Below, piece after piece: positions 1 to 7,639 of a DNA stretch of 64,000 bases. Each line of letters opens with the position of its first letter. Position 1 is the stretch's first letter. The translations under genes and the position numbers were made by a program. The stretch comes from CAVSWT01 sp963731745. Its GTDB lineage: Bacteria > Bacteroidota > Ignavibacteria > Ignavibacteriales > Ignavibacteriaceae. The notes beneath the pieces are model-generated. The model was given only the letters and a program-made list of their open reading frames with translations. It was not told the origin of the DNA and made no database searches. The stretch is from the NCBI GenBank assembly GCA_963731745.1, contig CAVSWT010000007.1, forward strand, positions 1 to 64,000, given 5' to 3'.

Positions 1-359
1 TCATATACGGTAGTAATTGTCTTACTAAAAGGAAAGGTTTTTTTAAATGCAGAGAGCACGTCCTTACTGCTTTCCTGGAGATGACCAACCTGCCCAAGCA
101 TAGGTGGAGATGCTTTTTCGCCAATATGCAAACCCAAATCTTTGTCATGGGAAAGACTAAGTAACTTTTTGATTACAAGGATTTTTACTTGTAAAGGAAC
201 CTTAATGTCAAGATTATCCAAGTGATCTGGCTCAATTCCCGCTGCTTCGCAGACCTTTACGACTTCATAATCGTTTTTAGAACCCAATAAGATTAGATTT
301 CTAATAATTGACATACTTGACCAATAAGTTGGATTAGGTTTCAGTTGATATGGAGACAT
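1..359 (-). CDS. AraC-type transcriptional regulator, N-terminal part (runs off the window)
   Basis: The frame opens with ATG at 359 on the minus strand and stays open to the window edge, giving about 119 residues. It starts MSPYQLKPNPTYWSSM and contains LLGSKNDYEVVKVCEAAGI followed by DLGLHIGEKASPPMLGQVGH. This pattern matches the N-terminal ligand-sensing domain found in AraC-family regulators of the arabinose_bd (PF12625) type, where a line like GLxLGExxxxxxLGxLGxxLxxSxTLxEAL is usual. The C-terminal DNA-binding domain would lie outside the window, so regulator function is inferred from the family. No target is visible. Confidence 0.6.
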   Translation of the reverse strand, partial: MSPYQLKPNPTYWSSMSIIRNLILLGSKNDYEVVKVCEAAGIEPDHLDNLDIKVPLQVKILVIKKLLSLSHDKDLGLHIGEKASPPMLGQVGHLQESSKDVLSAFKKTFPFSKTITTVY

Positions 360-1079
360 AGGCCATGAATGATTTCAAATTTGGATTTATTAGTGCAATA
401 AGTTAATCATTTCAAATAAAAGTTTAACTATTTTTATCCAACCAATAAGAAAAATAAGTTTTCACTAATGGTATCAAAACATATTGCATCAAAAACACTA
501 CAATCGACAAATTTTAAAAAATGTTATTTTCGGTTCCAAAGTTTTCATTGGCAAGAAAAGTTGCAAAAGTAAATCTGTTCCGACGATCAAAGGATTTACT
601 GTTGGGATTGTCAGTAATGCTTCTTTCCAATATAATTGTTTTTTTTGGGGCGCTACAAATTTTTTGGTATTTAAACATTGACCATCCGATAATTATTATT
701 TACCCGCTTCTTTAAATTGGAATAACAATCAAAACAAATTGTCAAGTTATTCCCAAAAATATCACAACTTAATTTCATTTTATGATGTTCTGATTTTATT
801 TTAACAAAACCATTGGATAAATTCAACTCTTTTTGAAATGAGCGTCGGAATTCCTCATAATCGATCATATCAGTTTTATGTACAAGATTTCTAATAATTA
901 TCGCTATAGTATTCCATCATATTTCATGTTGTGTATTCAAGCGTTAAGCATCAAGGATTTTTCGTATTTTTCAATTACGTCCTTCAGTTCTGAAATTAAT
1001 ACTTTTTCATTTATTATGTAAGTGATGTTTTATTGGTCAATATATTTTAGGACGAGAGGTTTTTCTTAGCTGTTCTATT
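360..1079. other. Gene-poor stretch between the AraC-type gene and the cupin gene
   Basis: No recognisable gene fills this stretch. A 65-codon minus-strand frame at 671-868 (starting MIDYEEFRRSFQKEL) has protein-like composition but no family I recognise. A 30-codon minus-strand frame at 937-1029 ends ELKDVIEKYEKSLMLNA with no start codon, and reads like a scrap of a decayed gene. Short hydrophobic plus-strand frames at 484-715 look spurious. The part next to 360 should hold the promoter of the AraC-type gene. Confidence 0.4.
671..868 (-). CDS. Possible small hypothetical protein (65 aa)
   Basis: This is a minus-strand frame of 65 codons with ATG start and stop. The protein is mixed charged and polar (FRRSFQKELNLSNGF, then HHKMKLSCDIFGNN) and contains three cysteines. 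I do not recognise a family. It lies in a region with decayed genes and may be a remnant or chance frame. The only support is its composition and its shared strand with the neighbouring cassette-like genes. Confidence 0.2.
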   Translation of the reverse strand: MIDYEEFRRSFQKELNLSNGFVKIKSEHHKMKLSCDIFGNNLTICFDCYSNLKKRVNNNYRMVNV

Positions 1080-1457
1080 TTATTTCAATTTGCCAATTGG
1101 GTCTATGGTGTCGGTTTCTACCATAAGCATAACTGTCTTTTGAAGTGCTCTTGTCTTATGCATAACACCTTTTGAAATTGTTGCGCCTTCATTGGGGTCT
1201 AACACAATTGTTTTGTCTTCCAAGTCAATGAACAGTTGTCCACTAAGCACAAAGAAAAATTCATCGTCATCATCATGTTTGTGCCAATGATACTCGCCCT
1301 CGACAATTCCAATTCTAACCACACTTCCATTAACCTTCGTCAGTGTCTGGTTAAACCACTTGCCGGTACATTCTTTTACTATTTCATTAACGTCAATTAA
1401 TGATTGGTGGTCATACTTTATGTCCATTCTTTGGTTGTAATTGAATTCTTTCTTCAT
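1080..1457 (-). CDS. Small cupin-domain protein
   Basis: This 125-residue protein is a single cupin beta-barrel. The metal-binding motif is visible as YHWHKHDDDDEFFFVLSGQ, with histidines at residues 57, 59 and 61 and Glu66, and the second cupin motif follows with His100 in KGVMHKTRA. Such stand-alone cupins are usually small metal-dependent enzymes or sugar/hormone-binding proteins, and the substrate cannot be read from the sequence. The ATG at 1457 is the natural start because the cupin fold needs the preceding strands. A related but broken cupin lies at 4109-4440 on the same strand, so this region has held at least two members of the family. Confidence 0.8.
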   Translation of the reverse strand: MKKEFNYNQRMDIKYDHQSLIDVNEIVKECTGKWFNQTLTKVNGSVVRIGIVEGEYHWHKHDDDDEFFFVLSGQLFIDLEDKTIVLDPNEGATISKGVMHKTRALQKTVMLMVETDTIDPIGKLK

Positions 1458-1565
1458 ATTTTATGTATTCTTATAAAATGTTCTTACATTTAAACCAGTC
1501 GTTCAGCTATGATTTTGTCGTCAAGCCATTGTTAGCGATTCGTTAGCTAAGTTCTCCATCGCATT

Positions 1566-2024
1566 TTACGCCTGGATGTTGTCTAAAAGAATATCGCACA
1601 CCTTTTTATCATCTTCAAAAGTTAGCATGTCTGGATTCAGAGTTGAAAGCGGATGCCAAATCAACTCTAATGTTTTTGTCTGTTCAGAAGTACTTTCGTC
1701 CTTTTCATAAAACAGCGGATTGTTTAGACAGTTCACTTTGTAATAGACACTAATAAGTTGTTCGGTGGGATCAAAGGCATTCCTTTGTAAGAAATCTGTT
1801 GTGTAAAAATGTTGCCAAGTCTCGATTTCAATTCCTGTTTCTTCAATCAATTCTCTCTTAAGCGCATCTAATATTCCTTCGCCGGGTTCAACGCCTCCAC
1901 CCGGAAATTGTGTAAAAGAAAAATCATTGATCTTCTCTTTGGACAACAAAATTTTCTGATCGTTGATCCAAATGCCGTAAACTCTTACAGTAAATTTTTC
2001 AATTTGAGCATCATATTTTTTCAT
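1566..2024 (-). CDS. Nudix (MutT-like) hydrolase
   Basis: The 152-residue protein carries a complete Nudix box at about residues 42-65, readable as GGGVEPGEGILDALKRELIE followed by ETGI. It fits the GX5EX7REUXEEXGU signature with the catalytic REUXEE glutamates. The family hydrolyses nucleoside diphosphates linked to another moiety, and the exact substrate is unknown. The length is usual for a single-domain Nudix protein. The gene is a self-contained unit on the minus strand. A GTTAGCG motif similar to the ends of the nearby palindromes lies just past its stop at about 1533, which hints at a gene-cassette origin. Confidence 0.85.
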   Translation of the reverse strand: MKKYDAQIEKFTVRVYGIWINDQKILLSKEKINDFSFTQFPGGGVEPGEGILDALKRELIEETGIEIETWQHFYTTDFLQRNAFDPTEQLISVYYKVNCLNNPLFYEKDESTSEQTKTLELIWHPLSTLNPDMLTFEDDKKVCDILLDNIQA

Positions 2025-2079
2025 AGCTACAATCTCGATTTGGTGAATTTATAGGTACTTGCAACTGGCTTTAAAAAAT

Positions 2080-2103
2080 AACCGCTAAGCTGCGTTAGCG
2101 GTT
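2080..2103. repeat. Short perfect hairpin after the carboxymuconolactone decarboxylase-like gene
   Basis: AACCGCTAA and TTAGCGGTT form a perfect 9-bp stem around a six-base loop, immediately 3' of the minus-strand gene at 2113-2910. The right arm and its flank (GTTAGCGGTTTGTTG) closely resemble the end of the larger palindrome at 3000-3131 (GTTGGCGGTTCGTTG). It could be a shortened attC-like site or a terminator stem. No strong T run follows on the minus strand, so I favour a recombination-site remnant, with low certainty. Confidence 0.35.
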
Positions 2104-2112
2104 TGTTGTTTC

Positions 2113-2910
2113 TTATTCTGCTCTTTCATTTATTGCATCTTTTAGCATATTCATTCCGTTTATTGCAGAGGGAAATCCTGAGTACACACTCATTAATAAC
2201 ATTATATCTTCAATATTATCTTTTGTTAGACCTATATTCATTCCTGAATTTATATGGAACTTTAATTGCGGTTGGGCATTTCCTAATGCTGTCAATGCTG
2301 CAATTGTTGCAACTTGTCTATGTTTTTTGCTTAAATTGTCTCTCGAAAAAATATCTCCGTAACCGTATTCAAGAGTAAACCTTACCAGTTCCGGAGAAAA
2401 ATCGTCATAAATGTTTTTAAGTCTCTCAACTTGTAAACTGTCCAGCTTTGACAATTCCTCTACGCCAACTTTTAAACGGTCAACTTTATTTGTTTCGGTA
2501 GCAGAATTACCTTTCTTATCAGTTATTCCATTTTCTTGCCGTTCTTTTAATACATCCTTTAGCGCATTCATTCCGTTTATACAACTTGGAAAACCTGAAT
2601 ACACAGACATCTGCAGAATCACTTCTTTAATTTCATTTATGCTACTTCCAGTGTTCAATGCTCCATTAATATGCACCTTTAATTGTGGCTGAGCTGTTCC
2701 CATTGCTGTCAATGCAGCAACAACGGCAATCTCTTTGGATTTCAAGTCAAGCCCATCTCTTGTGTAAACGTCACCGAAAGCATATTCAATAATAAACTTT
2801 CCTAAATCTGGAGAAATATCTTTCAGGCTGTTAATTACTTTTTCACCTGCTTCTCCGTCAATTTCTTTGAGTTTTTCCCAGCCTCTTTTGTATCTGTCCG
2901 ATTGTTCCAT
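2113..2910 (-). CDS. Carboxymuconolactone decarboxylase-family protein with two tandem domains
   Basis: The protein has two homologous halves, each with the CMD-like pattern of an LEYGYGDI/IEYAFGDV segment, then VAALTAMGTAQPQLKVHING, then EIKEVILQMSVYSGFPSCING. The second copy reads IAALTALGNAQPQLKFHINS and IEDIMLLMSVYSGFPSAING. Each half has the conserved histidine but lacks the CxxC pair of the AhpD peroxidase branch. It is therefore closer to gamma-carboxymuconolactone decarboxylase-type proteins. I chose ATG 2910 (MEQSDRYKRGWEKL) over an upstream TTG because it matches the usual start of this family. The duplicated architecture within one chain is common in cassette-borne or stress-related members, and the substrate is unknown. 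Confidence 0.8.
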   Translation of the reverse strand: MEQSDRYKRGWEKLKEIDGEAGEKVINSLKDISPDLGKFIIEYAFGDVYTRDGLDLKSKEIAVVAALTAMGTAQPQLKVHINGALNTGSSINEIKEVILQMSVYSGFPSCINGMNALKDVLKERQENGITDKKGNSATETNKVDRLKVGVEELSKLDSLQVERLKNIYDDFSPELVRFTLEYGYGDIFSRDNLSKKHRQVATIAALTALGNAQPQLKFHINSGMNIGLTKDNIEDIMLLMSVYSGFPSAINGMNMLKDAINERAE

Positions 2911-2999
2911 TTTTGTCTTGTTATTTAACAACTTTGTCCTTGTAGTAAAAAAATATTTAAACGTTATTTATCACTTTGCGCTATTAACTGATACAATGA

Positions 3000-3131
3000 C
3001 CGCCAACGTCTCGTGTATGAGCAGTAGCGAATTATTCCTCATTTCTTTCGCTTTACAAGATACTTTAATTAAATGAAAAACCGGTTCGGGTTATCACCCA
3101 AACCGCTATTGCTTATACACAATGTTGGCGG
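3000..3131. repeat. attC-like imperfect palindrome
   Basis: CCGCCAAC at 3000-3007 pairs perfectly with GTTGGCGG at 3124-3131. Just inside, GTGTATGAGCAGTAGCG pairs with CGCTATTGCTTATACAC with two G-U type differences, and the centre holds another hairpin (GGTTCGGGT with ACCCAAACC). The outer CAAC/GTTG ends, the two-block stems and the length of about 130 bp recall integron attC (59-base) sites. It sits directly 3' of the minus-strand gene at 3157-3531, as expected for a cassette. The ends do not match the strict RYYYAAC/GTTRRRY consensus, so this is an inference. Confidence 0.5.
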
Positions 3132-3156
3132 TTCGTTGTTTTTTAAATTCAAATTT

Positions 3157-3531
3157 TCATAACCATCTTTTTACCGACTCAAGAGTATCTGTTGGTAGCG
3201 AATTGAAAATTATTTTAGCTTTTGGAGCATTCGCATGCACCTCATTAATGAGCTGCTCAAACAAAATAAAATTGACCTTTATACTTCGTATGCCGTTCCC
3301 AATTACTACGCCGTCATAGTTTTTGTTATTTAGCTGTTTTGTCAGGTTGCTCAAGTCAGTGGCACCGGTTTCAACCAAAAATAATTCGGCATCATAACCT
3401 AGAGACCTTAACTGTTCCAAAGTAGCTTCTGTCTCTTTTTCAATTTTTTCTACGCTCAAACCTTGTGGGATTTCAGGATTCGTAAAGTCGATAGTTCTAG
3501 GGGCCATGCCTATAACTAATACTTTTTTCAT
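3157..3531 (-). CDS. Small alpha/beta hypothetical protein
   Basis: This 124-residue protein starts MKKVLVIGMAPRTIDF and alternates predicted strands and helices, ending with a VVIGNG turn, a helix and KAKIIFNSLP. The pattern suggests a small Rossmann-like or flavodoxin-like fold, but I do not recognise a named family and see no catalytic signature. It is a complete frame on the same strand as its neighbours, with an attC-like palindrome directly after its stop codon. This is the arrangement expected of a gene-cassette protein. Function is unknown. Confidence 0.65.
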   Translation of the reverse strand: MKKVLVIGMAPRTIDFTNPEIPQGLSVEKIEKETEATLEQLRSLGYDAELFLVETGATDLSNLTKQLNNKNYDGVVIGNGIRSIKVNFILFEQLINEVHANAPKAKIIFNSLPTDTLESVKRWL

Positions 3532-3596
3532 TTTTGTCCTCTTCTTCTTGATATCATTTCTATTTCAATATTCTTTATTTTCATTTTGTTAACGTT

Positions 3597-3983
3597 CTAT
3601 ACTGCATTTGCCTTCTTATTCTTATACGTCATCAGGATAAAAGAAATGGCGAAAAACAGATGAATAATTACAAATATCTTGGTCGCAGGTCTGCTCTCAT
3701 GAAAAAGGCCCCAAACGTCCAGTACGGCTATAACTGAAAAACCTACGATATTACCTATTAAAATAGCATGTCTCGCTTTGGAGGGTTTTTCATTTCGGGC
3801 TATCCAGTCGAGAACCGCAATTCCTAGTAATGGGCTGCCAAAAACTCGTAGGTAGGTAATTAGAGCAGGAGAAGCATCGGGGGGGACAGCTCCGATACCG
3901 AATGACAGGGGTAACAGAATAAAACCGAGACCCGCTATAAATAGATAAACAGAGGCCATTATTAACAAAGTCTTGAGAGTCAT
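3597..3983 (-). CDS. Small four-helix integral membrane protein
   Basis: The protein has about 128 residues and four hydrophobic stretches: LLIMASVYLFIAGLGFILL near the start, LRVFGSPLLGIAVLDWIAR, ILIGNIVGFSVIAVLDVW, and IFVIIHLFFAISFILM near the end. It should be an inner-membrane protein of four helices with a positive C-terminal tail. I chose ATG 3983 (MTLKTLLIM) because AAGGA sits a few bases upstream. A longer reading from 4043 adds 20 residues without that support. It resembles small uncharacterised membrane proteins of the DUF4345 kind, but I do not claim a family. No function can be inferred. Confidence 0.65.
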   Translation of the reverse strand: MTLKTLLIMASVYLFIAGLGFILLPLSFGIGAVPPDASPALITYLRVFGSPLLGIAVLDWIARNEKPSKARHAILIGNIVGFSVIAVLDVWGLFHESRPATKIFVIIHLFFAISFILMTYKNKKANAV

Positions 3984-4108
3984 AATAAATCCTTTAAGTA
4001 ATGATGTTATTTCTAGTACAATTAAACCACCATAGCAAGTCATCTATTAAATCAAATTTATCTTTTCTATTAACAACTTTCATTTCTGATGTTATATTTA
4101 AGATTTTG

Positions 4109-4440
4109 TTAATCGCCCATAACATCATTATCAATTGTCTCAAAGCACAGTAATTTTGTCCTTTGTTCAGAACGAGTTCTATGCAAAATATTTTTTGGCA
4201 CTTTTATCATCTGTCCTGTTGTTTAAGCTTCAGTTTTATCCTCAAAGTCAACGTTTAACTCACCCTCTATTACATAAAAGAATTCATCGCTCTTATTATG
4301 TTTATGCCAATGAAAATCTTTTTGTATTACACTTAATCTAACTACATGGTCATTAATCCTCACAAATTGGAAAGTTTTTCCAATCATCGGTTATATCATT
4401 TGTGAATTCTTTATAATCGAGTTTCTTCGTCGTCTTACTT
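4109..4440 (-). pseudogene. Decayed cupin gene, paralogue of the cupin at 1080-1457
   Basis: Read on the minus strand, the frame KKLDYKEFTNDITDDWKNF hits a stop, then a shifted frame continues RINDHVVRLSVIQKDFHWHK and DEFFYVIEGELNVDFEDKTE. This is followed by an in-frame TAA and then TGQMIKVPKNILHRTRSE to the end near 4109. The HWHK..DEFFYVIEGEL motif and the NILHRTRS second motif align directly with HWHK..DEFFFVLSGQL and GVMHKTRA of the intact cupin. It carries at least one frameshift and one internal stop, so it is a genuine remnant and not expressed as a full protein. Confidence 0.8.
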
Positions 4441-4478
4441 TACTTTAATTAAAAGCTCATCGTTTTTTTTTGCTTGCT

Positions 4479-4606
4479 TACAACGTTTAGGGTATGATTA
4501 CGTAATGGATTTCGGGATTCAAACCTATAATTACCCACTAAATTTGAAGCGGGTAACAATTCCCGGAAACCGCTGAAACCATTATGAAATCATACACATT
4601 GTTGTA
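4479..4606. repeat. Large attC-like cruciform palindrome
   Basis: TACAAC at 4479-4484 pairs with GTTGTA at 4601-4606. Inside, GTATGATTACGTAATGG (4492-4508) pairs with CCATTATGAAATCATAC (4579-4595) with a few mismatches. Further in, TTTCGGGATT pairs with AATTCCCGGAAA, and TTACCC with GGGTAA. The whole 128 bp can fold as one long imperfect hairpin. Its CAAC/GTTG ends and layered stems resemble integron attC sites, and similar intergenic palindromes are common in Bacteroidota genomes. It lies between the decayed cupin and the alpha/beta hydrolase remnant. Confidence 0.5.
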
Positions 4607-4659
4607 TCCTGACGGTTACTAATATATCTTTCAATCTCATTTTTTGTAAACTCATTCTT

Positions 4660-4812
4660 TTACTTATATTTCTTCATAAAAAATTTAATAAGCTCAACAA
4701 CAACTACATCAGTTCTTGCATACTGAACATAATGACCGCAACATGGCTGCACAATTATCATTCTTAATTGAGGTAGTGCAGTCTTCATAGGTTCAAAATC
4801 ACCTATTAGAAT
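4660..4812 (-). pseudogene. C-terminal remnant of an alpha/beta hydrolase
   Basis: An open minus-strand stretch of 50 codons with no start codon reads ILIGDFEPMKTALPQLR and then QPCCGHYVQYARTDVVVVEL before ending KKYK. This matches the end of epoxide-hydrolase/haloalkane-type alpha/beta hydrolases: the GDxE strand that follows the acid residue, then the catalytic histidine in a CGHYVQ context, then the last helix. A stop codon (4813-4815) cuts the frame, and nothing recognisable continues upstream. The rest of the gene is lost. The truncation point lies close to where the mobile element may begin. Confidence 0.65.
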
Positions 4813-4982
4813 TTACACTTATTATAGAGTAAATTTATATTGAAAATAGTATCTTAAAAAGAGCCATTATTAGATAAAATAACCGTACCACTATAATATC
4901 ACATTATGCCTAAACGAATAGAAGAAATACCATTAGTCGCAGTTAAGATAAATTATTTAACAAAACAACTGTTTCCTGAAAA

Positions 4983-7388
4983 ATGTTGTTTGTAACTAAA
5001 TATCTATTGAGATCCATTGGTTATGTTACCGGCAGATATGATCTCCGAATTATTCGTAAAAGATATAACGAAGCATTTACAAACGGACAAAATAATCAAA
5101 CCAAATTAGCTATTAAGCAATCGGTTGAATTAATAGACTACATCAAAAGAAAATTTGGTACTAATAACATCCACTATTATAAAGCACAAAAACTCCTTAG
5201 TGATATTTACTATAATTCTAACTCGTTGTCAGATGCACTCAGAGAATTAGAATGTTGCCTAGAATTGATTCATAAGTATTTTGATTCAGATGTTGAAGAA
5301 AAAATTGATTTGTTTTTTAAGATTTCTTATACCACTCAGCAGCTAGATAGGTTTTCCCTGTCTTTAGAATATTATAATAAACTTTTTGGTATTAATGAAT
5401 TTACAGAAGTTCATACTTATTTTATAACTGCGAATACTAATTTGGCTCAATTATACCTGGATCTAAATTTAATCAATGATGCTGAGGAATTACTTTTAAA
5501 ATTAAAGAATCTATTGGGGGAAAATGAATTAAGAAATAATAAAAGATATTATCATATTTTACTTCATCTAAGCAATTTATATTCTGAGAAAAAAGATTAT
5601 GAGCTTGCTGAAAAATATTCACTTCAAGCAATAGATCTGTTTAAGAGAAATAATTTAGAGAGTGAGGAAGCTTATTATAATATCATTTATAATCTAGCAA
5701 ATGTTTATTTAATGAGTAGTAAGTTAGACCTGGCAGAATATTATTCTCTAATCGGTTTAAATTATTACGAAAAAGTAAACAATACCAGCGATGACTATTT
5801 TAGCTTTAAGCAGATACTAGGAAATATTCTAATAAAACAAGGGAACATTACTGAAGGATTAAAAAATTTAGAGGAAGTTTATCACTCACTTATCAATAAA
5901 AATGAAGAATTAACATATGGTAACTTAGTGCTCTTAATTGTATTAGCAGAAGTATATTCTAAAAATGAATACCTTGAAAGAGCTAAAGATATTTATTTAA
6001 GATATTTAAAACTTTATTATAAAATTATTAAAGAAATCTTTCATTCATTAAATGAATCTCAGAGATTGCAATTTGTTAAAACGATTTGGACTGCAAATTC
6101 TAATTTATTGAGTTTTGCAATCAAAATATTCCCATCCGACAGAGATTTCATCAAAACAATATTTAATTATAGAATTCTAACCAAAGAGATGATATCATTG
6201 GACATTCCAAAATGGAATGATAACCAAGATCCATACGAAAGTTTGATAAAAAGTATTTCGGATAATGCAGCAATTATTGAAATAATGAAATTTGTGAATA
6301 CGAATAATAATCAATTAAATTATCTGATTTTTATTATAACCAAGGAAAATACTATTAGTCCGGATTATCTGATTCTTGAAAATGGTACTGATATAGAAAA
6401 TAACTATTTGAAGAATTATTGGAATTGTATTCAAAATAAATCTATCGATTTGACTTCGTATAAAGTTTTTTGGAAACCCATCTTACCGTACATAGAATCA
6501 AAAGATGAAATCTTTTTATCTTCAGACGGAGCATTAAGATTTATAAATTTCGATTCATTATTATCTTCCAGTGGTGAGTATGTAATACTAAACAAAAAAA
6601 TTAGATATACAAACAATTTGATAAGCATTAGAAAGATCCCAAATGAAAATTTTGAAAAATCTGCATGTTTATTTGGATCCCCGGCTTACAGAGCAGTTAG
6701 TTTAGAAAGCGGATATAAAATTCCAAATGAATACAATTCTGTATATGAATTAAATGATTATGAAATCAAACCATTACCTGAAACCAAGAATGAAGTAAAT
6801 GAAGTCGCTTCATTATTGAACGAACATAATTGGAAAGTGCAATTATATATCCACGATGATGCTTCAAAAAATAATTTTATGGATGTTAATTCTCCTACAA
6901 TTTTGCATGTAGCAACGCATGGATATTTCTTACCCAATTTAAAACAAATTGAAAAGATAGATGATTCATATACAATGTCTGGAATATTACTGTCCGGATG
7001 TTCTGTGGAAATCGACGGAAAAGAATATATCAATTTTCATGGAGTTGTAACACCCGACGAAATTAGAAGTATGAATCTGCAAAGTTGCGAACTGGTGGTA
7101 TTAAGTGTATGTCAATCGGGTTTAGGTTTTGAACTTGAATCTGGAGATTATTTAAGTTTACAAAGAGCTTTTTACAAGGCTGGAGCAAAATCTATTATTA
7201 TCAGTTTGTGGGAAATTGATGACAAAATTTCTAAAGAATTTATAACAGAATTTTATTCTAAATGGTTAATCAATGATAATAAATTTGAGTCATTTAGAGA
7301 AGCACAATTAATTCTTAAGCAAATGTACCCTAATCCTTTTTATTGGGCTAGCTTTATGCTAATTGAAAGAGATTTGCTTATAACTTAA
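4983..7388 (+). CDS. TPR-repeat protein with C-terminal CHAT (caspase-like) protease domain
   Basis: The 801-residue protein has an N-terminal half of tetratricopeptide-like helices, with repeats such as HLSNLYSEKKDYELAEKYSL and NLANVYLMSSKLDLAEYYSL. The C-terminal CHAT domain covers about residues 500-795. The catalytic dyad is visible: His646 in HVATHGYF and Cys710 in LSVCQSGLG, followed by YLSLQRAFYKAGAKSIIISL and NPFYWASFML. CHAT proteins are caspase-clan proteases, several of which act in antiphage or toxin pathways, with TPRs binding the partner. A 29-codon frame (4906-4995) overlaps its start and might couple translation. It opens the island operon, and no cleavage target is known. Confidence 0.85.
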   Translation: MLFVTKYLLRSIGYVTGRYDLRIIRKRYNEAFTNGQNNQTKLAIKQSVELIDYIKRKFGTNNIHYYKAQKLLSDIYYNSNSLSDALRELECCLELIHKYFDSDVEEKIDLFFKISYTTQQLDRFSLSLEYYNKLFGINEFTEVHTYFITANTNLAQLYLDLNLINDAEELLLKLKNLLGENELRNNKRYYHILLHLSNLYSEKKDYELAEKYSLQAIDLFKRNNLESEEAYYNIIYNLANVYLMSSKLDLAEYYSLIGLNYYEKVNNTSDDYFSFKQILGNILIKQGNITEGLKNLEEVYHSLINKNEELTYGNLVLLIVLAEVYSKNEYLERAKDIYLRYLKLYYKIIKEIFHSLNESQRLQFVKTIWTANSNLLSFAIKIFPSDRDFIKTIFNYRILTKEMISLDIPKWNDNQDPYESLIKSISDNAAIIEIMKFVNTNNNQLNYLIFIITKENTISPDYLILENGTDIENNYLKNYWNCIQNKSIDLTSYKVFWKPILPYIESKDEIFLSSDGALRFINFDSLLSSSGEYVILNKKIRYTNNLISIRKIPNENFEKSACLFGSPAYRAVSLESGYKIPNEYNSVYELNDYEIKPLPETKNEVNEVASLLNEHNWKVQLYIHDDASKNNFMDVNSPTILHVATHGYFLPNLKQIEKIDDSYTMSGILLSGCSVEIDGKEYINFHGVVTPDEIRSMNLQSCELVVLSVCQSGLGFELESGDYLSLQRAFYKAGAKSIIISLWEIDDKISKEFITEFYSKWLINDNKFESFREAQLILKQMYPNPFYWASFMLIERDLLIT

Positions 7389-7639
7389 TAAGAAATAAAG
7401 CCTTAACAATGGTTGAATAAAATAAAAAATGATTAAATGTGTAATTCTACTTAAATAATTCAGATTTTTTTATCAGTTTTCTATGATAATCGACTAATTA
7501 ATTCGTATGCCTTATTTTATTTTTGAGAATTTTTACAAATAAAATTAAACTTTTATATCAATATTTAAGCACCATTGCAAAAATTCAATGAATCTTCAAA
7601 GCTGTTAACCAATTTATTAACTAAAACACATAGACTTAT

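Noticed and set aside
484..715. Two short overlapping plus-strand frames of 64-65 codons
   Set aside because: Hydrophobic, AT-driven composition with no ribosome binding site, no family, and mutual overlap.
2095..2103. Hairpin after the CMD-like gene as a rho-independent terminator
   Set aside because: No strong T run follows on the minus strand, and the arm sequence matches the neighbouring attC-like ends better.
4508..4530. GGGATTCAAACCT resembles the tRNA-Ser T-arm GGGATTCGAACCCT, possible left attachment site
   Set aside because: The sequence is part of the long palindrome and the match breaks after a few bases. It does not extend into the acceptor stem.
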